Source: Oikopleura dioica
Taxonomy: Eukaryota > Chordata > Appendicularia > Copelata > Oikopleuridae
Assembly: GCA_907165135.1 (NCBI GenBank)
Contig: OU015566.1
Location: 9,098,157-9,162,156 of the forward strand
DNA length: 64,000 nucleotides
Direction: 5' to 3'
Shown: piece by piece, positions 34,622-47,500 of the stretch
Layout: each line of letters opens with the position of its first letter
How positions within the stretch are numbered: position 1 is the stretch's first letter
Notes under the pieces: generated by a model
What the model saw: only the letters and a program-made list of their open reading frames with translations
Database searches by the model: none
What the model was told of the DNA's origin: nothing
Position numbers and translations under genes: made by a program

Positions 34622-35355
34622 CTAGTTGTTGCATGCCAAGGCTTTCAGTCGTGTTTTCAGTGATTCAATATTTTTGGTGCATTTAAATTCTGAGAGCACG
34701 AGCCTAGTGTCAGCCTGCAAAAACGGGTCAAGAGAAGCATCGAAATTCTTGAATTCCATCTTATGACAGCTTAGCGTTTTCATCATTTCAACCCGTTGAT
34801 CGCGCTCGAGATCCTTGTTTTCGTAGATTTGCTTGCAAGTTTGTTTCTTGTACGATGTCTCCATGCCTTTTAAAGCTATCAAAAATCTTTCCTTTCATTT
34901 TAGGCAAGTACCTTCTCGGTGATCTGGCCGGGTCATGTCGAGAACAACTGGTGGGGGTCGCGTTTCTGGACCAACGAATGGCAAGTTTTGCTGAGTAAAG
35001 CATTTCAAATGGTCTTATTCAATAGGTACCTTGATAGGAGCAGTTTTGGGTGACTCAATAAATTCAGAAACCATGCAGGATGTTACTTTCTCCTTTTTCA
35101 AAAATATGGAGCCGGTCGTATTTTTCTTCAACTCGCAAACTTGAGAGCTTTTAACGTTTTCAAAATATGTTTCTGTTTTTCGAGCGACTGATAAAATATA
35201 ATTTTTGAAACATTTTCCTAACAAAATACAAAAGCCATCCAAAAAGTCTCATTTTCGTCAATCTCTTTTTTCGCGAATGACGATTTAATAAGGACTCTCG
35301 CGCGATGGAAAATGCAGATCTTGATAAAACCAAAGTTTCGGTTGATGATGCTCAT
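34622..35355 (-). CDS. Unknown protein, four or more exons
   Basis: Exons join as ...VARKTETYFENVKSSQVCEL...SPKTAPIK | QNLPFVGPETRPPPVVLDMT | ALKGMETSYKKQTCKQIYEN...KMEFKNFDASLDPFLQADTR, with GT-AG introns at about 35032-34995 and 34908-34873. Stop TAG at 34622. The 5' end is uncertain: MSIINRNFGF at 35355 is the best start, but its junction to VARKTE is not clean. The repeated C-x(9)-C near the end is the only notable pattern. Confidence 0.4.
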
Positions 35356-35889
35356 GAAGATAAATTTTGACGATCTTTTCTGTTTCGGAAGATAAGTTTG
35401 AAACTTTTCGGTTTTTGTTAAAATTGCTTGTTTGTAAATGCAAGCCACAATCCCATTTACAAGGAGGTGGTTTTTTCTTCTTCTGAACGGATTATGGAAA
35501 GCAAGCTCGTTCCAAAAAAAACGCTTGCTTTTTCAATAATGGATTTATTTGTTTTGAGCAAGCTCAATTCCAAAATCCAGGTTCATGCACGATTTTCTGT
35601 TATGCTGGCTAACTAAATAAAGCAGACAACAATTGCGGTCGGCGAGATCAAGGACTGCGTGTTAACTCTTTTCTGATGCCGGTGATAAGCAATTAAATAA
35701 ATAATTTTGTTAGTCCACGTTTGACAGGAAATTGAAACGAAGCAGTTTTATTTTTGTCTGGTCTGCAAAATGTTCGTAAATCAAAATTTTGTTTATTTGT
35801 TTTAAACTGCAACAACGCGGTTTTCAACATGTCGCTTCCATGTTCCAGGTTCACCGGGTTTTCAAATTTCGGATAGAAAGCTTTATTAA

Positions 35890-36275
35890 GGGGGTAGAAA
35901 CAGCTTTCTCGATTTTGGACTGCAGCTACATAAAAGAAAACATAAGATTTATTTATGTTCACGGAATTTCCTCATAAATGTTCCTAGAAAAAGGGTTGAG
36001 CTTAACAAAAATGTGCATGATATTTGTTTAACAATCAGGGGACTCGAGATATACGTGTTTAAAAATTTGCGAAAATCGTGAATTTCGGAGAGATGAGCTG
36101 CTTCTGAGCCCGCTTACTCAAAAATTTGATGACTAAAACAAATTTCGAGGGAGATGCTCCTAGATCTAAGATGTATCTATCTAAACCAGAAGAGAAAATT
36201 TGAAAATGTAAGATTCTCTTGACTGTAGCGCCGGTCAAAAATCGCCTTTTTCGGAAAAAAGCTGTTTCTACCCCC
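35890..36275. mobile_element. 386-bp piggyBac-like MITE
   Basis: Terminal inverted repeats GGGGGTAGAAACAGCTTT, each abutting a TTAA (35886-35889 and 36276-36279), the piggyBac target site. No coding capacity. Confidence 0.8.
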
Positions 36276-36279
36276 TTAA

Positions 36280-37117
36280 GGGTGTCCCCAACGATTTTTT
36301 CGAAACAGGATCAACTTTGAGTTAATATTTCTACTAATCGGATAGTTTTTACGTAAAAAATCAATTTGTATATTATTATTTGGACCCTTCTTTCTGCATT
36401 AATCTTGACCGATTTTGTATATTTTGATCCGTTAATCCCCTACCGCCGCTTCAAAGAAGGTCGACTTCTGTAATCTCGGTTAACTTTGAGATCGTTTTTC
36501 TCGAAATCTACTCGTTCAAATTTCAAATTTCGAAAAGAATTATGTTGCTTGAACACTTTTCTCTGCATTAATCGAGACAGATTTTTTATAATTATATCAA
36601 ATGCATATATAAATATACAATATATAAAATGATGATTTTAACAAAATTTGAACCAAATTTTAAGGCTCTTCTCGCTTGATTTTTTTTCCAAATTTCAGTC
36701 TGAAGATAGTTCGATCCTTCAACAAGGCTCCGATGAGCTCAGATTGTGCACCGATAAGTAGGTTAATCCCCTTTTCCGGCGCCAAAGAGCAGGTGTTTTC
36801 GAGTTTTGGCGCGCTTTTACAATAAGTAAAATTCATTGGATCTTTTTGAAAATGGTATCAGCAGAAAGGAAATTTTTCAAGCTTTAAGGAGATATATAAT
36901 TTGCTACACTTAATTGAGAATTTCAAAATAGCCATTTTCACAGTGCATTTCTATCGAAGGCTAATGCATTAGCGCGCTCATAGAAAAAGCCATATCTCGA
37001 GAAGTAGATAAGATATTGAAGATCTGAAAAAAGGTTCTGAATCAGAATTTCCTAAATAAGAAGAAAAATTTGAGTCACCGAATTAGACAGTCTCGGCCTC
37101 GATCGTTGGGGACACCC
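36280..37117. mobile_element. 838-bp piggyBac-like element sharing a TTAA with its neighbour
   Basis: Terminal inverted repeats GGGTGTCCCCAACGAT next to TTAA on both sides (36276-36279, 37118-37121). The left TTAA is also the right TTAA of the 386-bp element. Interior AT-rich, no transposase. Confidence 0.8.
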
Positions 37118-37607
37118 TTAATAGCTACGCGCGTCTTCCATTAGCCAAAGTATGAGGCAGCGCCTGGATTGCCCATTTTCCCGGATCGCCCACATCCCGG
37201 ATCGCCCATTTTCCTTGATCGCCCATTGTGGGCAAAACGGGAAAATGTGCGGAACGGGATTTGTGTGCAAACCAGGATTTGCAATTGTAAATTTGAAATT
37301 TGATAATGAAAGAAGGTGGTTTAGAAATTCTAACACGGGATTCCATTCTCATACGAGATTTCTGTGCAAATCAGGATTTCAAAGCAAAATCCTGATCAAA
37401 AGGGTGTTCCGACGGTCGAGCTTATCTGCCAGACTCTGGCAGCCAGAGTGTCATTTTTTCAGAGGGTCAAGATTTTTTTCATCAAAAACGTCAGGAAAAA
37501 GGTTCTTAATACCAAATCGAATGCGAAGATTCCGAAAATTATAGTTGTAACTTCAAGAAATGAGAGTTCCCAGTGGGAACTTTCCACATAAAAGCCTGCA
37601 TGAAAGA

Positions 37608-38322
37608 GATGATTTCAAAAAACTTTTTGCGGGGCCGGAAATCGTAAAAAACTGCAAGTGCAGTTTTCTTCAGCTCATCAAGACGAGTCGAATGATGGGT
37701 CTGACTCCTGATAAATCTAAGGATCTACCAGTTACCGGCTGGTTACCGGAAAATACGTTGTCAGCCGCCGTATTCGTTCTAGAAGTGATAAACAGATGAT
37801 GGACCCCGGAAATTGTTCCTTATAGTCAGTTCTACTACAGGGCTGGGGTGCAAAACGGGGCACGGAAGCCCGGTTCTGATTGGTTAATAAGCAAAATGCG
37901 GACCTGTGATTGGCTTATTTTAAAAAATGCGTGCCCCGTTTTGCACCCCAGCTACAGGGTAAAAGATGAGAGTCGTTCATAACTCCGAAGAGAGTTATCA
38001 CTAAATTACTATTTTTGGCGTAAATGGGACTAAAAATCAGGAACGTGCAGCGACAACGTAATTTATGCAAAATTTGCTGTTTTTAGTTTTAACTCTCTTC
38101 GGAGTAATGATACGACTCTCATCTTTTACCCTGTAGTAGAACTGACTATAAGAAACAATTTCCGGGGTCAACCATCTTTTCGGTAACCAGCCGGTAAACC
38201 GGTCAATCGTTAGAATTATCAGGAGTTAGAGCCATCATTGGACTCGTCTTGACGAGTTGACGAAAACTGCAATTGCAGTTTTTTACGATTTCCGGCCCCA
38301 CAAAAAGTTTTTTGAGGTCATC
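37608..38322. mobile_element. Foldback element copy A (4-bp target duplication)
   Basis: Long inverted halves starting GATGATTTCAAAAAACTTTT, related throughout to the copy at 52492-53132. Flanked by AAGA on both sides (37604-37607, 38323-38326). Sits inside the 1584-bp MULE-like element and itself contains a 109-bp MITE. Confidence 0.8.
37843..37951. mobile_element. 109-bp hAT-like MITE nested in foldback copy A
   Basis: Terminal inverted repeats CTGGGGTGCAAAACGGGGCA with an 8-bp duplicate CTACAGGG (37835-37842, 37952-37959). The mirror half of the host foldback at about 38120-38150 shows the uninterrupted site. Confidence 0.85.
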
Positions 38323-38751
38323 AAGAACATCCTTTTCTTATATGATTTTAAAAACGGCTGTCTTATGAATCACTCTTCTTTTCGCAATCAGCATATACAG
38401 TTTGGTCAGAAAAAATTTTCCTTATTTTTTCTTTGATGATAATCATTTTGATCCTCTGAAAGAGTGACCCTTGTGCAGAGTTCGACGGTCGGAACACCTC
38501 TGTGATCTGGATTATTCGTACCATGAATGACTGTTCAATTTTCAAGAAAAGAAGAAAAGGTAATAATTTTCAGAGAAAAAGAGTTTTTTTGGAATTTTTT
38601 AAAAATCCCGTTCTGCCCATTCCTGAATCGCACATTTTCCTGATCCGCACATTTTCCCGTTTTGCCCACAATGGGCGATCAAGGAAAATGGGCGATCCGG
38701 GATGTGGGCGATCCGGGAAAATGGGCAATCCAGGCGCTGCCAAAGTATGAG

Positions 38752-41594
38752 GCTATTTGTTTTCTAAAAAGCAAGTCATCTTCTTTCAACAGAAACTTTT
38801 CCTGCTTGAAACAAAATCCACCACGGACCCATGTCTACTCGCCACTGCCAAAGTCTAAGGCTAAACCTAACACCGACCCTGATCTTGAGCTTGAGCCCCT
38901 TCCAAAGCTGGTTCTCCCTAATCCCACCAAGATGCAAACACTTTCAAGTTTATTGTGCAATCTGCGTCGCTTTTGATTCTTATCCCTTTCTTGAGGGCTC
39001 GACCAAAAATTGCACGACAAGCGCGATATTTTCATTTTCGGCTCAGCCCTGACCTTGAGCTAGCGTTTTTTTGCATTTTCTCATGAGCACCAAGAGCTTT
39101 GATCGCACCGCCGCGAAAATTAGTTTCAAGTGATCGTGTTCGGTAATTTTTGTTTTGGGGTAAATCGAGTTCAAGGCTAATTATTGTGGGTTATGCAAGT
39201 TTTTCTGTTAGACAAGAAAATACTTTTGTTACATAACTTTCGGACATTTCTGGGCTGGCCTGACTCTCTTTTGAATATTTATAATTATTGATAGGTTATC
39301 TTAAACGGCAAAGCACAGATGAAAATGGTCGGTTGTATATTATCGAAATGTATTAGCATTATCAGTACCCCGCGGAGCGCTACCCCCGCGCCGTGCCCTT
39401 GAATTATCGATAATTACAGACATCGCCGCCGTAGATAATTCTCATCGACCGCTAATTGAAAATGGGAAAAATTGTGTTCTTGGAGATTCTACCAACGGCA
39501 AATACAATACAGACTGTATTTACCGTTCAATATTGAACTTGGACAAATCACCAACAGAATTTGAGTATTTATCGCATAACAAAATAGGCGAAACTAATTA
39601 TGTTTTATATACAAGCACTAAAGACTGTATAATTGACTGATGTACAGATATTTATTTTTGTTATTTTGAGCCTTTTGCAAATTAAAAATATATGCTCATG
39701 GGAATATATTTCTTCATTATCAATAGTTTTCAGGTGTTCGCGAATTTTGTGGAGCTCAAGTTCGCGAGTCCTCAGCTGGTACCGAGGGCTAGATAACCGC
39801 ATGTTTTCTTCGCCCGATTTCGTATTTTGAATGCGAGCTGAATTTGGGATTAAAGTTTTGGCCTTGAACCTCCCATGTCGTCGTCAATCAACCGCACCGG
39901 GACACGAGTTGTTAGGTAAGTAACCAGCTCATCCGCCGAGCTAGGGTACTACTAGACAAGCCCCACTAGATCATCTGCGGCGCCAGAGTGGCGGCCGCTC
40001 GTCGGATCGACTCCAACGCCGGGTCACGTGCGCAGCCCTAGGCCAGCTCGTTGCGCAATTTGCCTGATTGAGGCCCTAACCCCGGCATTGATCTTGCCGG
40101 GCCTTGAAAAAGCCACTTTGTGCACTCGATTCTGAGCCTTTTCGGAAACTAAGAATCGAGGATTGCTTTCTAACAAAAGACAATAAATAACGTTGAAATT
40201 GCTCACCAAATCTTAACATCTATTAATCCATCTTCTACGTATTTTCGTCTGTATTTTCATATCGTAATCATTATCGAAGATCTGGGCAAACAGCGATCAA
40301 GAATGAAAATGTTAAAAATCTCCATACTTTCCTGTCGTGAATTTTGCTTATTTACCCGTGGAAATGTCTTATTTGTCTTCCCTTCTCCTGCCCCGTCAGG
40401 AGACACAATCCCTTTCCACCACAAAAAATCCCCTTCAAAGCCTCAAAACGTTTTCAAAAGGAAATCCAACACTGACCATTGAATCTTTGCGTTCTTGCCT
40501 TTTAAGAGTGTCAAGCCAGCCATTATCCCCATGACCTTGAGCTGCCCTTTCAGTTTGACTGCCTTTGATCGTTTGCTCGTAACTTTGGCTTTCGCTTTTC
40601 AATAACTATAAAATATAAACTTAATCTGGGCTGTTGTTGGATCTGAGCCAGTAAGGGTCCAGAATAACAAATCGTAAGAAATTCAAAGCAAGAAGTGATC
40701 ATGAGTCAAGTGAAAAATATCCGGGCGATTATGAAATCACCGAAATCGGATCAACATCGATTCTTTGTTGAAAATAGGCTCGGCTCAAGGTCAATTAGCC
40801 ACAGCGGAAACGAAAGCCGAGGAAGATGTTACGCTTCTTTGAGCAATCAGCTTCAAAATCTCACTCATTCCTTTTATAAATATGTTCGATAAGGTACTCA
40901 AAAAGCCTTGAACTTCAAGCCAGCATTACTTTGAGCCCGCCTTGAAGCGCTAACCCTAAAAGTCTAAAGCAAAAATTGGAGTTTATTCAAAGATCGGCCA
41001 AAATAGAAGCTACTTTCTCACGTGATCTAAATTGAATGTTGATGTTGATACATGAGAGATGTCTGGCTCTTAATTTATCGCTACTGATCGTCGCTAATTT
41101 CAACTTGGGAGAAGAAATTCGTCCGCGCTCGTCAAGTCCAGCGGCTGATCTCCCTTTTTTCTATTCATATTTGTCTAGTAGAGCCGGTCAAGGTCACGGG
41201 CGTGGCGGTACAGTCGTCCGCGGGACAGTCTACCAGCCACGATATTTGTCGCTGTTGGTCACGTGCGCTGGCCTTGGCACTGCGCCAGCGCGCCGCCTCG
41301 TCTTGGACTTGGGCGGCCTGTATTGAGCTTGGCAGTGAGCCAGCGTGAGCCATTTTTTCTATTTCTCTTAGCCACGACCTCCAGCGAGCTTGAAGCAAGG
41401 AAAGAAAGAGAACTTGAACCATCGCCAGAAATTGATTTTAATATTTTTGTAAGCAGCAGCAAGTCCACTGGTTGGAAGGCAACCAATTTGGCAACCGGTC
41501 AAAACCGACCAAGCACCACCAGAGAAAAGCACCAACGAACAGAGATTCACTTCAGGAATCAAGGGCAACCCTGCCCGCTCCACCAAATACAGTC
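38752..41594. other. Intergenic and putative NFI upstream region
   Basis: No convincing coding exon. The stretch 41000-41590 is GC-richer and contains NFI-type palindromes. Earlier parts contain only short unsupported ORFs. Confidence 0.45.
41274..41343. promoter_or_regulatory. Two near-consensus NFI binding sites upstream of NFI
   Basis: TTGGCACTGCGCCAG (41274-41288) and TTGGCAGTGAGCCAG (41329-41343). Each matches the NFI palindrome TTGGC(N5)GCCAA at 9 of 10 fixed positions. Confidence 0.5.
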
Positions 41595-44500
41595 ATGATG
41601 ATGGTAAGCCATGCTTTTATTTTTTATAATTTGAGTCTCGAGCAATAGGCCCAACGCTCTGTTTTTCAAATTTATCGATATGGATAGGATAGACATGAAA
41701 TATATTTTTGAAAAGTAAATCGACTTTTTGAGCACTGTTTATGAAAGCTTCTTTTTATAGATTTTTCTTTTATTATCAAATTTCGTATCTAACCAAAAAC
41801 TAACGACTTAAGCTTTAAAATAAGGAAATTTTTATTAAAATAAAGTTTGTGGAAGTCTCAGTCCTTGTCTGACCCTAGTCTAAACTTTCTTATTCTTATA
41901 AACCGCTAACAACTCCTACTCATTTCTTCCACTAAATTGGCGTTTCCGTGTTCGGTTTCTTTTTAGACCCCGAATCTGGGCTCCAAATCATTTGAGCTAA
42001 TTCGCCTGATAATTAAAATTTCGCCGACCTTGGCCTTGTCGGATTAGCGAGGTTGTTTCTTACGCCACGAAGGAGCGGCTCAAGGCCGGGCCCCAAATTA
42101 TTGAAGCGCCAATTTCGAAGCGTTCCGCTTGGGCGCGCACGGTCAAGATCAAAATTTATCCGGCAAGATGCGTTTCGTAATCGCACAAGCTCGAGCACCG
42201 GGATAATCACCGGTTCTCCAGCCGGTTGCATAAGCGCCCTTGAAAAAAACAAGGGTCGGGCCAATTAGCATTCACGAGCAAGGGAATCAATATTCGAGCA
42301 TTGTTCAAGGCCAAGGTCGATTTTTAAAACGCCTCGTCAAATTTTAATTACAGCGATGGCTGCTTTTATGGCGATCGCGAAAAAAATCATATTGTCAAAA
42401 TACCGGATATTTTATTTGTCTTTTAATTGCCCTAAATACACATTTAAAAAGCTAAGATTCAGTTTTTATCAAGAAAAATCCTCGAGAAAAGAGCTTAATG
42501 CTCATAAAGAATTTAGATTGACCCTCAAGCGTGATATTTGTTTCAAAACTCATCGAGGCTAATAAAAATTAGTTATGACGTTAAAACGCGAAATTTAAAT
42601 TTCACCTTGTGTTGGCACTTGGCCAACATTTGTCTTGTCGAGTGGGGGCGCCCGTGCACCTGAATGAGTGAGCACGTGACCTCTTTTTCTATTTACAGGG
42701 CCATGTTCAAGTTAATTGATTTACTAATTGCTTCTAATTAATTAGTTTTCATCGTAATTTATGAGGAAAATTATGATAAAAAGTAAAAATAATAAAGTAT
42801 ATTTAGGCTTGCATCAAAGATACTGTTGGATCTTTTTTTTTTGGCTAAAATTTATGTAAAACTAGAAAATGGTCTTCATAAAGTCAAGAAATTCTAGCTC
42901 GCTGTGGATCAGGGCCAAGCTCTGAGCCGCGTTGGCATCAGGCGGGGGCGCTTGAGCCAATTGCGATGTGAAGCTCCCGTTCTGAGCCGCCCGCAAGATC
43001 TAAACCAACTCAGAATAGGGCAGCGAGCCAATTTTTACGTGAACAAGCAACTTGTTTCATAAGACAAACGAAACACAAAACATAAATAGAAATTACGAAA
43101 CGTAAGAGAACCTATTCAGCCGAGAAAAAAATACTCAAACGATCATCAAAAGATTAAATAAATTAATAAATGAGAAAACTGTTGAAAAAATTTTTTCTAA
43201 TAAAAATTCTTTTAATTATGTTTTCAAAATAGAAATCAATCGTAAATTATGCCCACGTTTGAGAAAATATCTCCTCGTTGATTTCAATCGTAACGTAATA
43301 AAAGTCAAAATTTCTAACAATTTCTTTCAGGAAGATTTGGAGGGAAACTCCAACGAATTATTCGATCGGTTTTTATCACGTTCCGGGCCTCCCACAGCAG
43401 CACATCACCTGACCTTAGCCAGTGTCCATGCATTACAGGTAAAATCCTTCTCTTTTTTCCTTATTTCATAATCGATCCAAGCCGAACGACGAAATTGAAC
43501 TTAACCTAATGGAAACGTACCCTAACGGGCAAGAAGCATCGTTTATCGCAACTCAGTCCCGAAAAATCTCTCAAAACTCGAGCAACGGTTCTGTCCAGTA
43601 TCCTTCCTTGATGAAAGAAAACCGCCCTGGATCGAGATCGCCGTCGGAGCAAAATGGCGACCAAGAATGGGTAAGTCGATATTCCGCCTAAAAAGAGGGT
43701 TGAAAAGAAACGTGATGGGAGAAAATAAAAGATATTACCCTACCCGGGACTCGAACCCGGAACCTCTGGATTAGAAGTCCAGCGCGCTATCCATTGCGCC
43801 AGCAAGGCATGGAAGGCACCCTGCAGAGTACGGGATTAGTATCTTGGTCACTGTAGAATGGGCCCCTGAATGCAATGAAAAAGAGAACTTTTTTTGAGAA
43901 AAGAAAAGAATACCAGTTTGAAAAGTGCAGCCAAGTTCGAAGCCAGAAACTGGGGGTAACTGGCTTTGAGGTGATCCACCGTGACTTGACAATCTGATGT
44001 GTCGATTTGACCATGACGGTGGTGCTTGGTGGTGGTGCAGCGGCGTTACCAACCAGCGCGCGCCCGTCTTGGCGGAGCCACGATGACATTGGAGGGACTG
44101 AGGATTCCGCACCATAAATTTAAATGTCACGCCGGATTAGGCTATCTTCAAGTTTAGCTGCCCGGAGTTACTCTCAGCCAGCAGGCGCCAGTGGGAGAAA
44201 GGCCACCGCCCGATTAGCTCAGGCACCGTGCGGTTACTGTCATTTTCAATTTAGCATTGACGTTGTTCCTCCAAATGATAAAGTTGAACCTGGACATGAA
44301 CAGGCGATTAGCGGTTTGATCCAGATTGTCATTACTCTGAATCAAGACCGTTTTAATCGATTCGAAAAACCGATCCCAAAGCAGTCGAAAAGTTGCACTA
44401 GAATCGCTAGAAACTCAAAATATGAATGAAGATTTCATTGTAAATTCGAGAAAGCCGCTGGCGGCTTCCGACTTCCTTTTTATATTTAAATTTACTTGAA

Positions 44501-47500
44501 AGCCGCAAGCGGCTTTTTTCGAAGCTTTTGCGTTTTTCTTCTCTAAGTAAAAACTCGTAAATTTTGCGTTACGAAAATTGTACGGCGCTGTACGCCAATT
44601 TACGGCGCTGTTCGATACGCGGCTCTCCGATTGGGTAAAGAGTAAAATCGCGAACAAAACGACCGGGAGTTTTCATAAAACAAGCTTTTTCTGGCATTGG
44701 AAGGTGGGAAAGTCGTTGTTTTGTCATCTGAAATTCGTCTTCCATGCCATGTTTCGTCGTTATCATCAGCTGATAGCCTCGCCCATTTGGTGATGATTAT
44801 TTTTCCTTGTTCGAACATTTTTTGAGCATGCAATATGGATGGCATTTGCAGCTTTTATTCCGGTACCATCCGGTTTTCCTTCTGAGGCATAAAGGAATAT
44901 GTTTTCGGGTTGTCTTATCACTCCTTGGGTGGATATAAGCAGCCAAAATCATGTGTCAGATTATCCGACTTGAGCAATTATGATTTTAGCCTTTTTGGCT
45001 TTTTGATGAGATGTTTTCGCCAAACATAAAATAATCTCAATAAAATGTCATTAATAATTTTCAGAGCCAAAAAGAGACTATGAGATATTTCTAAAATTTC
45101 CATTTGAGGGTTGAAGCGAGTTCATTTTTCCGAAAAAAAGTGTGAGTGGAACTTCGCAACTGATGCCATTGGCGTTGGTCCGCTGGCTCGTTGTAGCTCC
45201 CTCTCGCTCCCTCGCCGCACGTCTTGCGTTTTTTCGAATCTGAGGCGACTCTGATCTCTTCTGAGCTTGGTGGCACTACCAAGTGGCAAGCCGTTTGCTG
45301 GCCCATGCCAACGGCCTAGTTCAACGCCCAAGATCTCGAATAACACTGAACAGGGCCAGCGGAGAGCCTCACCTCCAATAGCAACAATAGAAACAGCTAT
45401 ACAGTTCTAACTCAAGCAACAAACAAATTCATAAAAACAAACCTCATCCACCAAGAGACACTGCGCGAAGAGAAGCTTCTAGAGGCCCCAAATTGAACCT
45501 TTTTCCGTTTCAGATTGTTCGCGACCGCGGTGCCAATCACGTGCGGTCATCATCGAAATCGAGAGTGCTAGAAACTAATTCGATATCTAAAGAAATGCAT
45601 CATAATTTATAAAATGAAATGGACCTTTATATGCCCGGCTGGAGAGACTGGGAATGGACTTTAGGCACGAGGGGTTGACTTTCTTACTGTTAGATTAAAA
45701 GAGGTAGTTATCCAAAACTGAATTTGTCTTCAAAATTTTTCATATATTTCAAAGTGAATAAATTTTTTGTATAAAGAAAATTTAAGATCGAACTACTCAA
45801 AAAATTCTAGCAGTATTTGAACCTTGAGAAACATGAAAATCACTTTTTCGGAGCATGATTCTAGCCTTTATAAATTCGATTCGATTCCCTGGATATTTTT
45901 TCTTTAGGGAACATAAAATACCATCTGCAGTCTCTAAGACTTCCATTCCAATTTAAACGTGCCCGTTTCGCGTATCGATCTTAGGTGCACGTAGCGCCCG
46001 GCGCTTTTACCGATGTTCCTTTGGCAGACCTCCTTTCTGGCTCAGTCTCGAAGACCAAAGTGTCCTCACTTCTTTTCGATCAATTCCAGACGAAGTTTAT
46101 TTTTTGTTGAAAAAAGTCGACCCCTTTCGCGATAGCCATCAGCAAATGAAAAACCCGTTTATGGACTCGGGAATCGCCGCCCATCACGGTTTTCCGCATC
46201 ATGTCTCATCTCGTCTTCTAGCGCAAAATCCACACGTTGATGCTGGCTTCATCAATGGGGCTTTTGGGTCGGGTTTTTTGCACAGCGGTGCGAGTGCATT
46301 TACGGCTCATGCACCCTCTGGACCAAGATACGGGGTTCACAAAAGACCGTTTTTTCCATCACGTTTTTTTTCATTACTTTATTCAAAAAGTTGTATACCC
46401 TAAATGAACTCCTGCTTCATTCTGTTCCCTTCAGGACGAGTTCCATCCATTTATCGAAGCCCTGCTGCCCCACGTGAAGTCCTTCGCCTATGTTTGGTTC
46501 AATCTCCAAGCTCGCAAGCGCAAGTACCTCAAAAAGCACGAGAAAAGAATGCCACCAGAAGAAGAGCGCGCGCAGAAAGAAGAACTTCTCAACGAAAAAG
46601 CCGAGGTCAAACAAAAATGGGCTTCGCGTCTTTTGGCGAAGCTGCGAAAAGACATCAGACCGGAGTACAGAGAAGACTTTGTTCTGACGATTACGGGGAG
46701 AAAGCCTGTTTGCTGTATTCTTTCAAATCCAGATCAAAAAGGCAAAATCAGAAGAATCGACTGTTTGAGACAAGCCGATAAGGTAAGAAAGAACCATCTT
46801 TTTGAAGCGCTTCAAGTTCAAAAAGTTGAAACCCTTAGTGCGCATTTGAGGCGGCTTAGCCATCGCTTGAACGTCATTTTCAACTTGAAACAACAAACAG
46901 GATCTACTTGTAAAGTAGTCCAAAGTTGAGGCGATGGGTCTTTTTCTATATTTTGGCAGCGAGATTCCCGGCTCGCCGGATAATCATACGTGATAGCTGC
47001 TCGCCGCGAGTATGACGATCTAAAAACAATGATCTGAGCTGCATAATTCAGCACCAAGTGCATCACTCCGCGGACCGAGCAAAATTGATTCTCCGAAGAA
47101 CGCTATTAATTACTAAAAACCATGTTCATCTTCAACGCCACTCATTTTTGCACACGTACGCTTTCATCTTTTTTGGCGGGGAGTCGGTCTTTCCGAGCTC
47201 CTTTGCGTCACTATCTTATGTAACCAGTACTTGACTCTCTTTGCCTTTTAGGTTTGGCGACTTGATCTGGTGATGGTGATTCTCTTCCGAGGCATTCCAC
47301 TTGAGTCAACAGACGGTGAGCGCCTTTCCAAATGCGAAACCTGCGGACAACACAGTGGCTTATGTGTCCAACCGTATCATGTCTCAATCAAAGTCCGAGA
47401 GCTAGATCTTTTCCTCGCCAACGTCGTGGGCCAGCGAGATCGACTCTTTTCCAAAGGTAAGCGCAAATTTGAACTTGAGCGAAAGTCTAAACCCGGCGAT

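Larger units (their letters stand above)
37157..38740. mobile_element. 1584-bp MULE-like element hosting two nested elements
   Basis: Inverted termini of more than 100 bp starting GCAGCGCCTGGATTGCCC are built of GATCGCCCATTTTCC/GATCGCCCACATCCCG units. Exact 11-bp target duplicate CAAAGTATGAG (37146-37156, 38741-38751). Contains the foldback element 37608-38322. Confidence 0.87.

Noticed and set aside
35693-35962. 89-codon minus-strand ORF as a gene
   Set aside because: Its 5' part overlaps the terminus of the piggyBac-like element and has no domain or splice support.
44440-44520. Paired hairpins AAAGCCGCTGGCGGCTT / AAAGCCGCAAGCGGCTT as an RNA gene
   Set aside because: Short imperfect stems in an NFI intron with no boxes or flanking duplicates; insufficient evidence.
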